Below are positions 5,666-12,024 of a DNA stretch of 12,024 nt, in pieces; the stretch's first letter is position 1, and the number at the start of each line of letters is the position of its first letter. The translations under genes were made by a program, and so were the position numbers. The stretch is taken from positions 9,520 through 21,543 of the forward strand of contig DDSR01000058.1 of assembly GCA_002343455.1 (NCBI GenBank), in the 5' to 3' direction. The DNA is from Deltaproteobacteria bacterium UBA2385. GTDB taxonomy: Bacteria > Myxococcota_A > UBA796 > UBA2385. Under the pieces are notes generated by a model. The model saw nothing but the letters and a program-made list of their open reading frames with translations. It was not told where the DNA came from and did not search any database.

Positions 5666-8600
5666 ATGAACGCCTCAGAGCAGGACCGAGCGCCTTCGCG
5701 CTGTCGGATCGTGGTCGTGCCGGACCTCATGGGCAGCGAGCTGTGGGATGGCGGCACGCAAGCCTGGCCGTCGCGGCCGTGGCTCAGCGAGCACGGAGAG
5801 CGGCTGGTCCAGGCGCCGCTGACGCTGGGCGAGGGCCTGCCAGCGGTCTACGCCCCCTTGAAGCAGCGCCTGAGAGAGCTGGGGCCCGTCTCCTGGATGC
5901 CCTGGGACTGGCGCCAGGAGCTGGAAGAGCAGGCTCGCCTGCTGGCCTCCGCCCTGCGCTCCTGGATCGACAGCGGCCCCGCGGCCCTCCCCCCCCGGGT
6001 GGTGGGTCACGGCTTCGGCGGGCTGCTCTGTTGGGCGGCCCTGGTGGGGGATCCCGCCCTGGCGGACCGCCTCGTGCAACTGGACGGCCGCCTTGTGATG
6101 CTGGCCCCCCCGTGGGGCGGCTGCGCCCGCCTCGCCAGCCTGCGCCGCGGCGAGGGCGCGCTCCACCACGTCCTGGCCGGGCGCGGGGTGGCCGGGCGCG
6201 GGGTGGACGGCCGCCTGCTGGCCGCCAGCCTGCCGGCATCCTCGGGCCTGGGCGCCCTTCGGGCGCTGATCGAGCGGGGCTGGGCCGACTGGCGAGCAGG
6301 CAGGACGCGGCACGGCCCGCCGTGCGAGCTGCACCTGGTCCAAGGGGGTGGGCAGCCGACCTGGATCGAGGCCGCGGTCCAAGACGGAGACGGCCGAACC
6401 CCCTGGCTCGGCACGACCCTCGACCACCCTCCCGACGAGCCGGACTCGACGCTGCTGCCCGGAGGCGTGGGCCGCTGGTCGGCGATGGCCAGCCACGCCC
6501 AGCTCCTCGGCGACCCCGCCATCCTCGACTCGATCGCCGAGCTGGTCGGCGGGGGCAGGACCCTCGGCCTGGAGCGTGGCGCCTGCCTCTCGGCCCGCGC
6601 CCTGCGCCTGAGCCCGACGGCTGCCCCCTGGCCCGGCGCGCTCGACGACGCCGGCCTGCTGACCCTGGCCGTGGCCGGCAGCGCCACCTGGCCCCCTCCG
6701 CCTCGACGCCCCCTGCGCCTCTCGGTGGCCCACATCCCCTCGTCCCCCGAGGCGCCACCAGCCGGCACCGGCTTCGTGTCCCCCGGCTTCTTGTCCCAAC
6801 GCGAGGCCGCGCGCGAAGCGCTGGTCGAGCTGGGCGACCGGGCGCGGGTCTCGGTGGACGCGGCGGTGGCGGCGCTCGGCCCCCAGGCAGGCCTGCTCGC
6901 CTGGGTGGAGGGCGCCATCCTCGCGTCCCGCAGCGGAGCGCTGAGGGATGTCTGCTTCGCCAGCCGCAGCGCCGACCTCGCGGCTCGCCTCCGCGCCCTG
7001 TTGCCCTCGATGCCATGCTGCCTGGGGCTCGCCATGGAGCCGGACGAGGAGCTGGTGATCGACGCCCGCGCCAGCGGGAGGGGGCGCCCCTGGGCCGAGC
7101 CGGGGCCGGCCTCGCTGCGCCTGGAGCCCGCCTGGCTGGCCTCGAAGCTGCGCTGGACCGAGCATGGCCTGGCAGCAGGCCTGGCGGCCCGGGAGAGGCC
7201 GATCGCCAGCCGTGAGCGGCTCGCGGAGCAGGTGCGAGGCTTTCCGAAGCGCTCCGGGGCGGAGCTGCCCGCCCAGGAGCTGCTCCCGGAAGAGCTGCTC
7301 GGCGCCTGGGCGGCGCGCGACATCACCCTGCTCCTGGAGAGCGAGGGTTCCAGCGGGGACGACCTCGCCGCGATCCCCTGGGAGGCGGTCGGGGGCACCC
7401 ACGCCGCTGCGCCAGGCCTCTCTCGGGTGCTGGTGCGCCAGCTCCGGGTCGGGGCCACGCCAGCGGTCATCCCGCCCCGCGCCCGAGCCCTGGTGATCGC
7501 CGAGTCCAGGGTCCCCGGCGCGGGCGATCTGCCCTTCGCCCGCGCCGAGGGGCGAGCCGTGGCCCGCCTCTTCCGGCTCGCGGGGCTGCCCACCACCCTC
7601 GTCGAGCGCGGGGGCTACGAGATCCTCCGCCAGGCGCTGGCCGACGACGAGGGCTACGCCATCATCCACGTCGCCGCCCACGGAGAGGTCGCGTCCAACA
7701 ACCTTGGGCTGGGCGCGCTGCTGCTGACCGACGCGCAGGGCCGCCTCCGACGCCTGCTCCCCGAGGCGATGAGCGTCTCGGCCGCCGCTCCCGGGCTGGT
7801 CTTCCTCAACGCCTGCGAGCTGGGGACCACCGTCGACCCCGGACCCTCGCCCGAGCATCACACGCCCTTCGCTCGCTCCTTGATCCAGGCCGGGGTCGGG
7901 GCCTTCGTGGGCGCCGCCTGGCGAACGCGGGACGACGCCGCCGCCGCCTTCGGCGAGGCCTTCTATCGCGCCATCCTCTTCGGCCGCCTCCCCTTCGGTC
8001 GGGCGCTGCTGACCGGCCGACGGGCCTCCTGGCAGCGCGCGCCCGAGGACCGCACCTGGGCCTCCTTCCAGGGCTATGGCGACCCCTCGCTCCACCCGCT
8101 GCCGGACCTGCGGCTCGCCGAGACCCCCGCCACCTGGGAGGACTGGGCGGCGACCCTCGACGACCTGGCCGACCGGATCCAGGCGGGAGCGCGGGAGCGA
8201 GTCCCCGCCCTCGCCGCGCTCGCCGCCCTCTCCGACGAGGCGGAGCGCCCTGGGCTGGAGCTCTCCGACAGCCTCGTCGAGCAGCTCGCCCGGACCTGGA
8301 TGACGGCGCAGGAGCCGGCCCGCGCCGTCGCGCTCCTCAATGGCAGGGGCACGCTCGTCCGCGTGTGCGCCCAGGCTCGGGCTCAGGCCGCGCTGTTGGC
8401 CTGGTCGCGCCTCCCCCCGCGGGCGCCCCTCGCCGCGCGTGCGCCGGTCCAGGCCTCCATGCAGAAGGCGCTGGCTACGCTGGCGCAGGACAGCTCTCCA
8501 GCGGGGCTGCTGCTGGCCGCTGAAGTTTATTGGTTGGCTGCCCAACCAGGTTTGGTGCCCGATCCCGGTGGCTGCATCCGCTTCACCCAGGACACCGTCC

Positions 8601-8743
8601 GGCGCCTCCAGGCCTGGGCCACCCGCGCCGCCGACCCCGAGCTTCGCCTTCGATACGAGCGCCTCCGAAGCGCGACGATCAACCCTCCCCCTCCCCTCGT
8701 GCCGGCCGCGCCCGCAACAGCGCCCGACACTCGGCCAGGCTGA
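5666..8743 (+). CDS. LCAT-like (pseudo)hydrolase fused to CHAT protease, 1025 aa
   Basis: Residues about 13-295 match the lecithin:cholesterol acyltransferase-type alpha/beta-hydrolase fold: VPDLMGSELW at 18-27, VSWMPWDWR at 75-83, the nucleophile elbow VVGHGFGGLL at 112-121, and a DSTLLPG...ASHAQL segment (Asp260, His277) where the acid and base of the triad lie. The elbow has Gly116 where the family has the nucleophile Ser (GHSxGG), so classical acyl-enzyme catalysis should be impossible. Residues 300-535 are unassigned. Residues about 538-812 are a CHAT protease: IPWEAVGG, His672 in HVAAHGE and Cys717 in LNACELG, so its dyad is intact. The tail (813-1025) is helical, rich in Ala, Leu and Arg, with no clear domain. 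There is no signal peptide, so it is cytoplasmic. Start chosen by the ribosome site and domain edge. It diverges from the TIR operon. The hydrolase fold may act as a recognition or scaffold module for the protease; this is inference. Confidence 0.94.
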   Translation: MNASEQDRAPSRCRIVVVPDLMGSELWDGGTQAWPSRPWLSEHGERLVQAPLTLGEGLPAVYAPLKQRLRELGPVSWMPWDWRQELEEQARLLASALRSWIDSGPAALPPRVVGHGFGGLLCWAALVGDPALADRLVQLDGRLVMLAPPWGGCARLASLRRGEGALHHVLAGRGVAGRGVDGRLLAASLPASSGLGALRALIERGWADWRAGRTRHGPPCELHLVQGGGQPTWIEAAVQDGDGRTPWLGTTLDHPPDEPDSTLLPGGVGRWSAMASHAQLLGDPAILDSIAELVGGGRTLGLERGACLSARALRLSPTAAPWPGALDDAGLLTLAVAGSATWPPPPRRPLRLSVAHIPSSPEAPPAGTGFVSPGFLSQREAAREALVELGDRARVSVDAAVAALGPQAGLLAWVEGAILASRSGALRDVCFASRSADLAARLRALLPSMPCCLGLAMEPDEELVIDARASGRGRPWAEPGPASLRLEPAWLASKLRWTEHGLAAGLAARERPIASRERLAEQVRGFPKRSGAELPAQELLPEELLGAWAARDITLLLESEGSSGDDLAAIPWEAVGGTHAAAPGLSRVLVRQLRVGATPAVIPPRARALVIAESRVPGAGDLPFARAEGRAVARLFRLAGLPTTLVERGGYEILRQALADDEGYAIIHVAAHGEVASNNLGLGALLLTDAQGRLRRLLPEAMSVSAAAPGLVFLNACELGTTVDPGPSPEHHTPFARSLIQAGVGAFVGAAWRTRDDAAAAFGEAFYRAILFGRLPFGRALLTGRRASWQRAPEDRTWASFQGYGDPSLHPLPDLRLAETPATWEDWAATLDDLADRIQAGARERVPALAALAALSDEAERPGLELSDSLVEQLARTWMTAQEPARAVALLNGRGTLVRVCAQARAQAALLAWSRLPPRAPLAARAPVQASMQKALATLAQDSSPAGLLLAAEVYWLAAQPGLVPDPGGCIRFTQDTVRRLQAWATRAADPELRLRYERLRSATINPPPPLVPAAPATAPDTRPG
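6176..6205. repeat. Perfect 15-bp tandem duplication in the LCAT-like domain
   Basis: The 15-bp unit GCCGGGCGCGGGGTG occurs twice without mismatch and encodes AGRGV twice (residues 171-180). It is in-frame, probably a recent slippage duplication in a loop of the hydrolase-like domain. Confidence 0.9.
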
Positions 8744-11051
8744 GCACATCGAGCTCCCGATCGCCCTCGGCGCCGGGGAGCGAGGCCTCGATACGCAGGC
8801 CGCGGCGGGCCCACTCGACCAGGCCGGTCGCCTGGTGCAGCAGGGCGCAGCTCTGCAGCAGCAGCTCGTCGCTCCCGCGCTCGTCGACCTCCTTGAGGTA
8901 GGTCCCCGCCCAGGCCAGCCCCTCCGCCCCTCCGGCTTCGGCCTCCAGCGCGGCCGCCAGCAAGGCAGGCCCGAACAGCCCCGCGGCGTGAAAGCCCGTC
9001 CGCGCACGCCGCCCCAGCCTCAGGGCCTGGTCGCGCTCGCCACCCCGTCGGGCCAGGACAGCCTCGTTGAGGGCGACCAGCCCACCCTGGGCTGGATCAC
9101 CGAGCGTGAAGACCGCGTCGACCAGCTCCTCGTCGGCCTGCGCCGGGCGTCGAGCCCGCACCAGCGCCGTTCGTAGCAGCCAGCGCGCCCGCGCCTCGAG
9201 CAGGCAGTGTCGCGCGTCCTGGGCGAGCTGCAGGCAGGAAGCGGCGACCTCCTCGGCCCGCTCGGTGTGGCCGGCCTCCAGCGAGGCGCTGGCCTGGTTG
9301 ATGCTGGCAGCGATCTTCGAGTGCAGATCGGTCCGACCTCGACTGGAGGCCTCGTGCATCTCGGCCGCCTCGGCGAAGCGCCCCTGCCGGTAGAGGAGGT
9401 GCCCCCGCCAGCCCGCCAGCCGCGCCTCGTCCTCTGGCGAGCCGGCCTGCCCGATCCGGCTCGCGGCCAGCTCGACGGCCCGCTGCTCCTCCGCCGTCGA
9501 CTGCCGCCGCGCCGCCTGGATGCGAACGGCGTCGCGCCAGGTCTCCAGGACGGGGCACGGAAGGGAGGCGATCGCCTCCAGCTGCTCCCGGGCCAGCTCG
9601 GGGAGCCCCTCCAGGGCGGCGCGGGAGCAGGCCAGGAGCTGGACCAGCTCCGGACGTCCGGGGAAGGCCGAGACGCGCTCCAGCTCCCAGATCGCGTGCG
9701 CCAGGACGGGGGAGCGCTCCGTCGCGAGCGCCGCCTCCGCGTAGTCGCTGGCGACCAGCGCGAGATCCTCCTCGTTCTGTCCGCTGGCACGCAGGACGTG
9801 CAGGGCCAGCTCCAGCGTGGCCAGCGCACCTCCCTGGTCCCCTTCGAGCCGCTGCCGGGCCGCGTGCTGGCGGGCCGGGATCACGTCGATCCCCCCCTCG
9901 GGGCCGTCGTTGATCAGCCAGTCCAGGCTGGTGGGGCTGGCCCATCCCTTCGAGACCCAGGCCGCCAGGGGGCGAGGGCCCCGTCGGCGCAGCAGGTCGA
10001 GATCCCGGCGCTCCACACGCAGCCGACCGGCGTCAGGGCGGACCAGGCCGGCCGCGCGCCAGGCCTCCAGCTCCTCCCGGACGTTGGCGCGATCTCCCTG
10101 GGTCACCTCCAGCAGGCAGGAGGCGGCGTCGGTCGGGAGGTGCAGCACCCGATCCGGCCCGTGGAAGGCCCCCGCCAGCTCCTCGTGCCTGAGGGGTGGG
10201 CCCTCGGCGGTCCACGGCAGCGGCAGGACCTCTCGCTTCGAGGAGAGGCCCAGCTGCCGCAGCGCCTGCCAGGCGTCGGGCGGGCGCCCGGAGGGGTCCG
10301 CGCAGAGGAGGCTGGCTACGGCCTCGACGACCGCCGGGGGCACGCTCCCCTGCGGATCGGCGACCGGAGGAGCCGGACTCCAGCGGGCCCGAATCAGCGA
10401 GCCGAGGTTGGTGGCCTGCCAGGGCCCACGACCTGTCAGCGCCTGGTAGAGCATGACCCCCAGGGCGAAGAGGTCGGCGGCGGGGGTCGGGGATGCCCCC
10501 AGCAGCGCTTCGGGGGGGACGTACTCCATGGTGCCGCGCACCCCCAGGGCGTCTCCCCGGCACCCCGCGCGGTTGGAGAGGCCGAAGTCCAGCAGCCGCA
10601 CCCCCCCGTCGGCGTCGACGAGCACATTGGCGGGCTTGAGATCACCGTGGACGATCCCGGCGGCATGGACCCCGGCCAGCGCCAGGAGCAGCTCGCGCGT
10701 CGGGCCTTGAAGCGCCGCCCAGGTGCACGGGGTCGGCGCTCCAGGGAAGGGCCGCCCGTCGATCCGCTCCGTGACCAGGTAATGCTGCGGGCCGTCGAGC
10801 CCTTCGTCCAGCAGCCGCACCACGCCGGGGAGGACCAGCTCCCTCAGCCAGGCCGACTCGCGGATGGCGTGCGCGTTTCGTCGCTCCGGCTCGATCAGCT
10901 TGACCGCGACCACGCGGCCCGTCAGCTCGTCGTGGGCCTCCCAGACCACCCCCTGCCCCCCTTCGCCCAGCAGGCGCAGGAGTCGGTATCGACGCGCCAC
11001 GAGTCGCGGAGCGTCGGGCATTCCGTTGGCCATCGCCGAGAATGAGGCCAT
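8679..11051 (-). CDS. Ser/Thr protein kinase with TPR-like helical C-terminus (790 aa)
   Basis: Residues 22-270 form a Hanks-type kinase: glycine loop GEGGQGVV at 29-36, VAVK with Lys51, catalytic loop HGDLKPANVL at 135-144 (Asp137, Lys139, Asn142), DFG at 155-157, GTMEYVPPE at 173-181, and DLFALGVMLYQALTG. All ATP- and metal-binding residues are present; the loop reads HGD rather than HRD, a non-RD form. Residues about 290-375 look like a small winged-helix-type segment (LEVTQGDRANVREELEAWRAAGLV). Residues about 400-790 are helical and TPR-like, with repeated Ala/Leu-rich helix pairs (WRGHLLYRQGRFAEAAEMHE). There is no membrane segment, unlike PknB-type receptors. ATG 11051 follows directly after an in-frame TGA; ATGs at 11033 and 11021 also precede the domain, and none has a good ribosome site. 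The gene end overlaps the CHAT gene tail to tail by 65 bp. Probably a cytoplasmic signalling kinase with TPR-mediated partner binding; a link to the TIR/CHAT system is unproven. Confidence 0.94.
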   Translation of the reverse strand: MASFSAMANGMPDAPRLVARRYRLLRLLGEGGQGVVWEAHDELTGRVVAVKLIEPERRNAHAIRESAWLRELVLPGVVRLLDEGLDGPQHYLVTERIDGRPFPGAPTPCTWAALQGPTRELLLALAGVHAAGIVHGDLKPANVLVDADGGVRLLDFGLSNRAGCRGDALGVRGTMEYVPPEALLGASPTPAADLFALGVMLYQALTGRGPWQATNLGSLIRARWSPAPPVADPQGSVPPAVVEAVASLLCADPSGRPPDAWQALRQLGLSSKREVLPLPWTAEGPPLRHEELAGAFHGPDRVLHLPTDAASCLLEVTQGDRANVREELEAWRAAGLVRPDAGRLRVERRDLDLLRRRGPRPLAAWVSKGWASPTSLDWLINDGPEGGIDVIPARQHAARQRLEGDQGGALATLELALHVLRASGQNEEDLALVASDYAEAALATERSPVLAHAIWELERVSAFPGRPELVQLLACSRAALEGLPELAREQLEAIASLPCPVLETWRDAVRIQAARRQSTAEEQRAVELAASRIGQAGSPEDEARLAGWRGHLLYRQGRFAEAAEMHEASSRGRTDLHSKIAASINQASASLEAGHTERAEEVAASCLQLAQDARHCLLEARARWLLRTALVRARRPAQADEELVDAVFTLGDPAQGGLVALNEAVLARRGGERDQALRLGRRARTGFHAAGLFGPALLAAALEAEAGGAEGLAWAGTYLKEVDERGSDELLLQSCALLHQATGLVEWARRGLRIEASLPGAEGDRELDVLSLAECRALLRARPARGEGEG

Positions 11052-11095
11052 TCAATTCGTTATCACGCCGCTCCCCCACGCGGTTATCCGCGACC
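11052..11095. promoter_or_regulatory. Divergent intergenic region between kinase and MBL hydrolase
   Basis: The 44 bases separating the two start codons are the most AT-containing stretch nearby (TTCAATTCGTTATC) and must contain or adjoin promoters for both genes unless these lie within the coding regions. The word GTTATC occurs twice, at 11059-11064 and 11083-11088, with starts 24 bp apart, the second inside a perfect inverted repeat. On the minus strand these read GATAAC, loosely like a -10 element. No complete promoter can be assigned. Confidence 0.45.
11079..11092. repeat. 14-bp inverted repeat just upstream of the MBL gene start
   Basis: CGCGG-TTAT-CCGCG is a perfect 5-bp-arm inverted repeat with a 4-base loop, ending 3 nt before ATG 11096. 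It sits where a ribosome binding site would be expected and no Shine-Dalgarno is present there. It could be an operator for a dimeric regulator of the divergent pair or an RNA hairpin affecting initiation; in such GC-rich DNA it could also be chance. Confidence 0.5.
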
Positions 11096-12024
11096 ATGCC
11101 CGACTCCGTCCGCTCCCGCCTCTTCCGCCGCGGCGCCTCCATCGTCGGCCTCTCCCTGGCCGCCACTACCGGGGCGCTGCTCTCCGACGCCTGGGTCCCC
11201 TTCGGAAAGGGCGCCGTCGGCGCGCGCCGCGACCGGATGGAGGCCTCGCCCCAGTGGGAGGACGGCCGCTTCGTCAACCCGCAGCCGATGTGGAACGACG
11301 TGCTGGGCACCTTCACCAGCTTCTTCGAGGTCAGCCCGGTGGCCGAGCCCGACGCGCCCCTGCCCGTCCAGAGCGGCACGCGCGAGCGCTTCGCCCTGCC
11401 GCCCGCCACCGGGCTGCGCGTCACCTGGCTGGGCCACAGCACCCAGCTCATCGAGCTCGACGGCGTCACGATCCTGACTGATCCCATCTTTGGGGGCCGG
11501 GCCTCGCCGTTCACCTGGGCCGGGCCCGAGACCTGGTATGACCCGCCCATCCCGCTGACCGAGCTGCCCCCGGTGGACGCCGTGCTCATCTCGCACGACC
11601 ACTACGACCACCTCCAGATGCCGACGATCAAGGCGATGCGAGCCTGGGAGACGCAGTTCATCGTGCCCCTGGGGGTCGGCGCCCACCTGGAGTACTGGGG
11701 CATCGACCCGGCGCGCATCACCGAGCTGGACTGGTGGGAGGAGACCCAGGTCGACGGGCTGCGCGTGGTCGCCACACCCGCGCGGCACGCTTCGGGCCGG
11801 CAAGCCTTCGATCAGAACGAGACCCTCTGGCTTGGTTTCGCCCTGGTCGGCCCGCAGCACCGGGTCTTCTTCTCGGGCGACACCGGCCTCTTCCCGACGC
11901 TGGACGAGATCGGCGCGCGCCTGGGGCCCTTCGATCTGACGATGTTCGAGGTCGGCGCCTACAACGCCGCCTGGCCCGACTGGCACCTCGGCCCCGAGCA
12001 GGTGTTGTCGATGCTCCAAACCCG
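11096..12024 (+). CDS. Metallo-beta-lactamase-fold hydrolase, RomA/NAPE-PLD-like, 3' end outside window
   Basis: 309 codons are visible without a stop. Residues 109-310 show the MBL fold: VTWLGHSTQLIELDG at 109-123, LTDPIFGGRASPF at 127-139, zinc motif HDHYDH at 167-172 (HxHxDH), His231 in ARHASGR, Asp262 in FFSGDTG and His297 in DWHLGPEQ. The pattern, including the aromatic WAGPETWYDPP segment after the DP strand and the LPPVDAVLISHDHYDHL core, is that of the RomA/NAPE-PLD-like branch rather than beta-lactamases. Known members include phosphodiesterase-type hydrolases of N-acyl phospholipids; the substrate here is not known. The N-terminus has an RR pair (11-12) followed by a moderately hydrophobic stretch (13-30), so it may be exported or membrane-anchored; a clear cleavage site is not seen. 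It diverges from the kinase gene. Start ATG 11096 has no Shine-Dalgarno. The last part of the domain lies outside the window. Confidence 0.9.
   Translation, partial: MPDSVRSRLFRRGASIVGLSLAATTGALLSDAWVPFGKGAVGARRDRMEASPQWEDGRFVNPQPMWNDVLGTFTSFFEVSPVAEPDAPLPVQSGTRERFALPPATGLRVTWLGHSTQLIELDGVTILTDPIFGGRASPFTWAGPETWYDPPIPLTELPPVDAVLISHDHYDHLQMPTIKAMRAWETQFIVPLGVGAHLEYWGIDPARITELDWWEETQVDGLRVVATPARHASGRQAFDQNETLWLGFALVGPQHRVFFSGDTGLFPTLDEIGARLGPFDLTMFEVGAYNAAWPDWHLGPEQVLSMLQT

Noticed and set aside
5675..9007. 1110-aa minus-strand open frame
   Set aside because: It is antisense to the LCAT-CHAT gene, whose translation shows clear domain motifs; composition is Gly/Arg/Gln-rich with no motif, as expected from high third-position GC.
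9207..11045. 612-aa plus-strand open frame
   Set aside because: Antisense to the kinase gene, Arg/Gln/Gly-rich and motif-free; the kinase has a full set of catalytic motifs.
11101..11185. Tat signal peptide on the MBL hydrolase
   Set aside because: There is an RR pair at residues 11-12, but the following residues do not fit the S-R-R-x-F-L-K consensus and no clear cleavage site is seen; left as possible export or anchoring only.
11084..12019. 311-aa minus-strand open frame
   Set aside because: Antisense to the MBL-fold gene, which shows HxHxDH and other zinc ligands in order.
1..12024. tRNA, rRNA, CRISPR array, insertion sequence or prophage attachment site
   Set aside because: No cloverleaf-like sequence, spaced repeats, transposase motifs or terminal inverted repeats were noticed, and coding sequences fill nearly all of the window.

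Overview
The window is very GC-rich and almost entirely coding. Third codon positions are G/C-saturated, so long spurious ORFs lie antisense to nearly every gene. The mix of a Ser/Thr kinase with a TPR-like tail, STAND, TIR and CHAT modules suggests a developmentally complex, high-GC bacterium, most likely a myxobacterium-like lineage (Myxococcota). That placement is inferred from composition and gene content only; no marker gene is present.

Layout. Positions 1-5617 hold a four-gene minus-strand operon read right to left: (i) a 232-aa unrecognised protein with a duplicated motif (5617-4919); (ii) a 699-aa protein with a degenerate TIR-like domain, an intact TIR domain and a SLOG-like domain (4919-2820); (iii) a 289-aa unrecognised protein (2823-1954); (iv) a TIR-CHAT-STAND/NB-ARC protein that runs off the left edge (1957-1). 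Junction overlaps are 1, 4 and 4 bases, so the genes are probably translationally coupled. Diverging from the operon across 48 bp is a plus-strand 1025-aa protein (5666-8743) that joins an LCAT-like alpha/beta-hydrolase fold, in which the nucleophile serine is replaced by glycine, to a CHAT protease domain with an intact His/Cys pair. Its 3' end overlaps, tail to tail by 65 bp, a minus-strand Ser/Thr kinase with a helical TPR-like C-terminus (11051-8679). The kinase gene diverges across 44 bp from a metallo-beta-lactamase-fold hydrolase of the RomA/NAPE-PLD type (11096 to the right edge, incomplete).

How the parts may work together. Genes at 1-8743 carry the parts of a nucleotide-signal and protease conflict system: two TIR domains with the catalytic-type glutamate (NAD+ cleavage or signal synthesis), one SLOG domain (nucleotide-derivative sensing), one STAND NTPase switch and two CHAT caspase-like proteases, plus two proteins of unknown role that may be sensors, adaptors or protease substrates. 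The likely biological reading is phage defence or programmed cell death, but this is inference from domain content. The kinase and MBL genes may be an unrelated divergent pair or may add regulation. No tRNA, rRNA, CRISPR array, insertion sequence or clear intrinsic terminator was seen. No gene-free stretch exceeds 50 bases.
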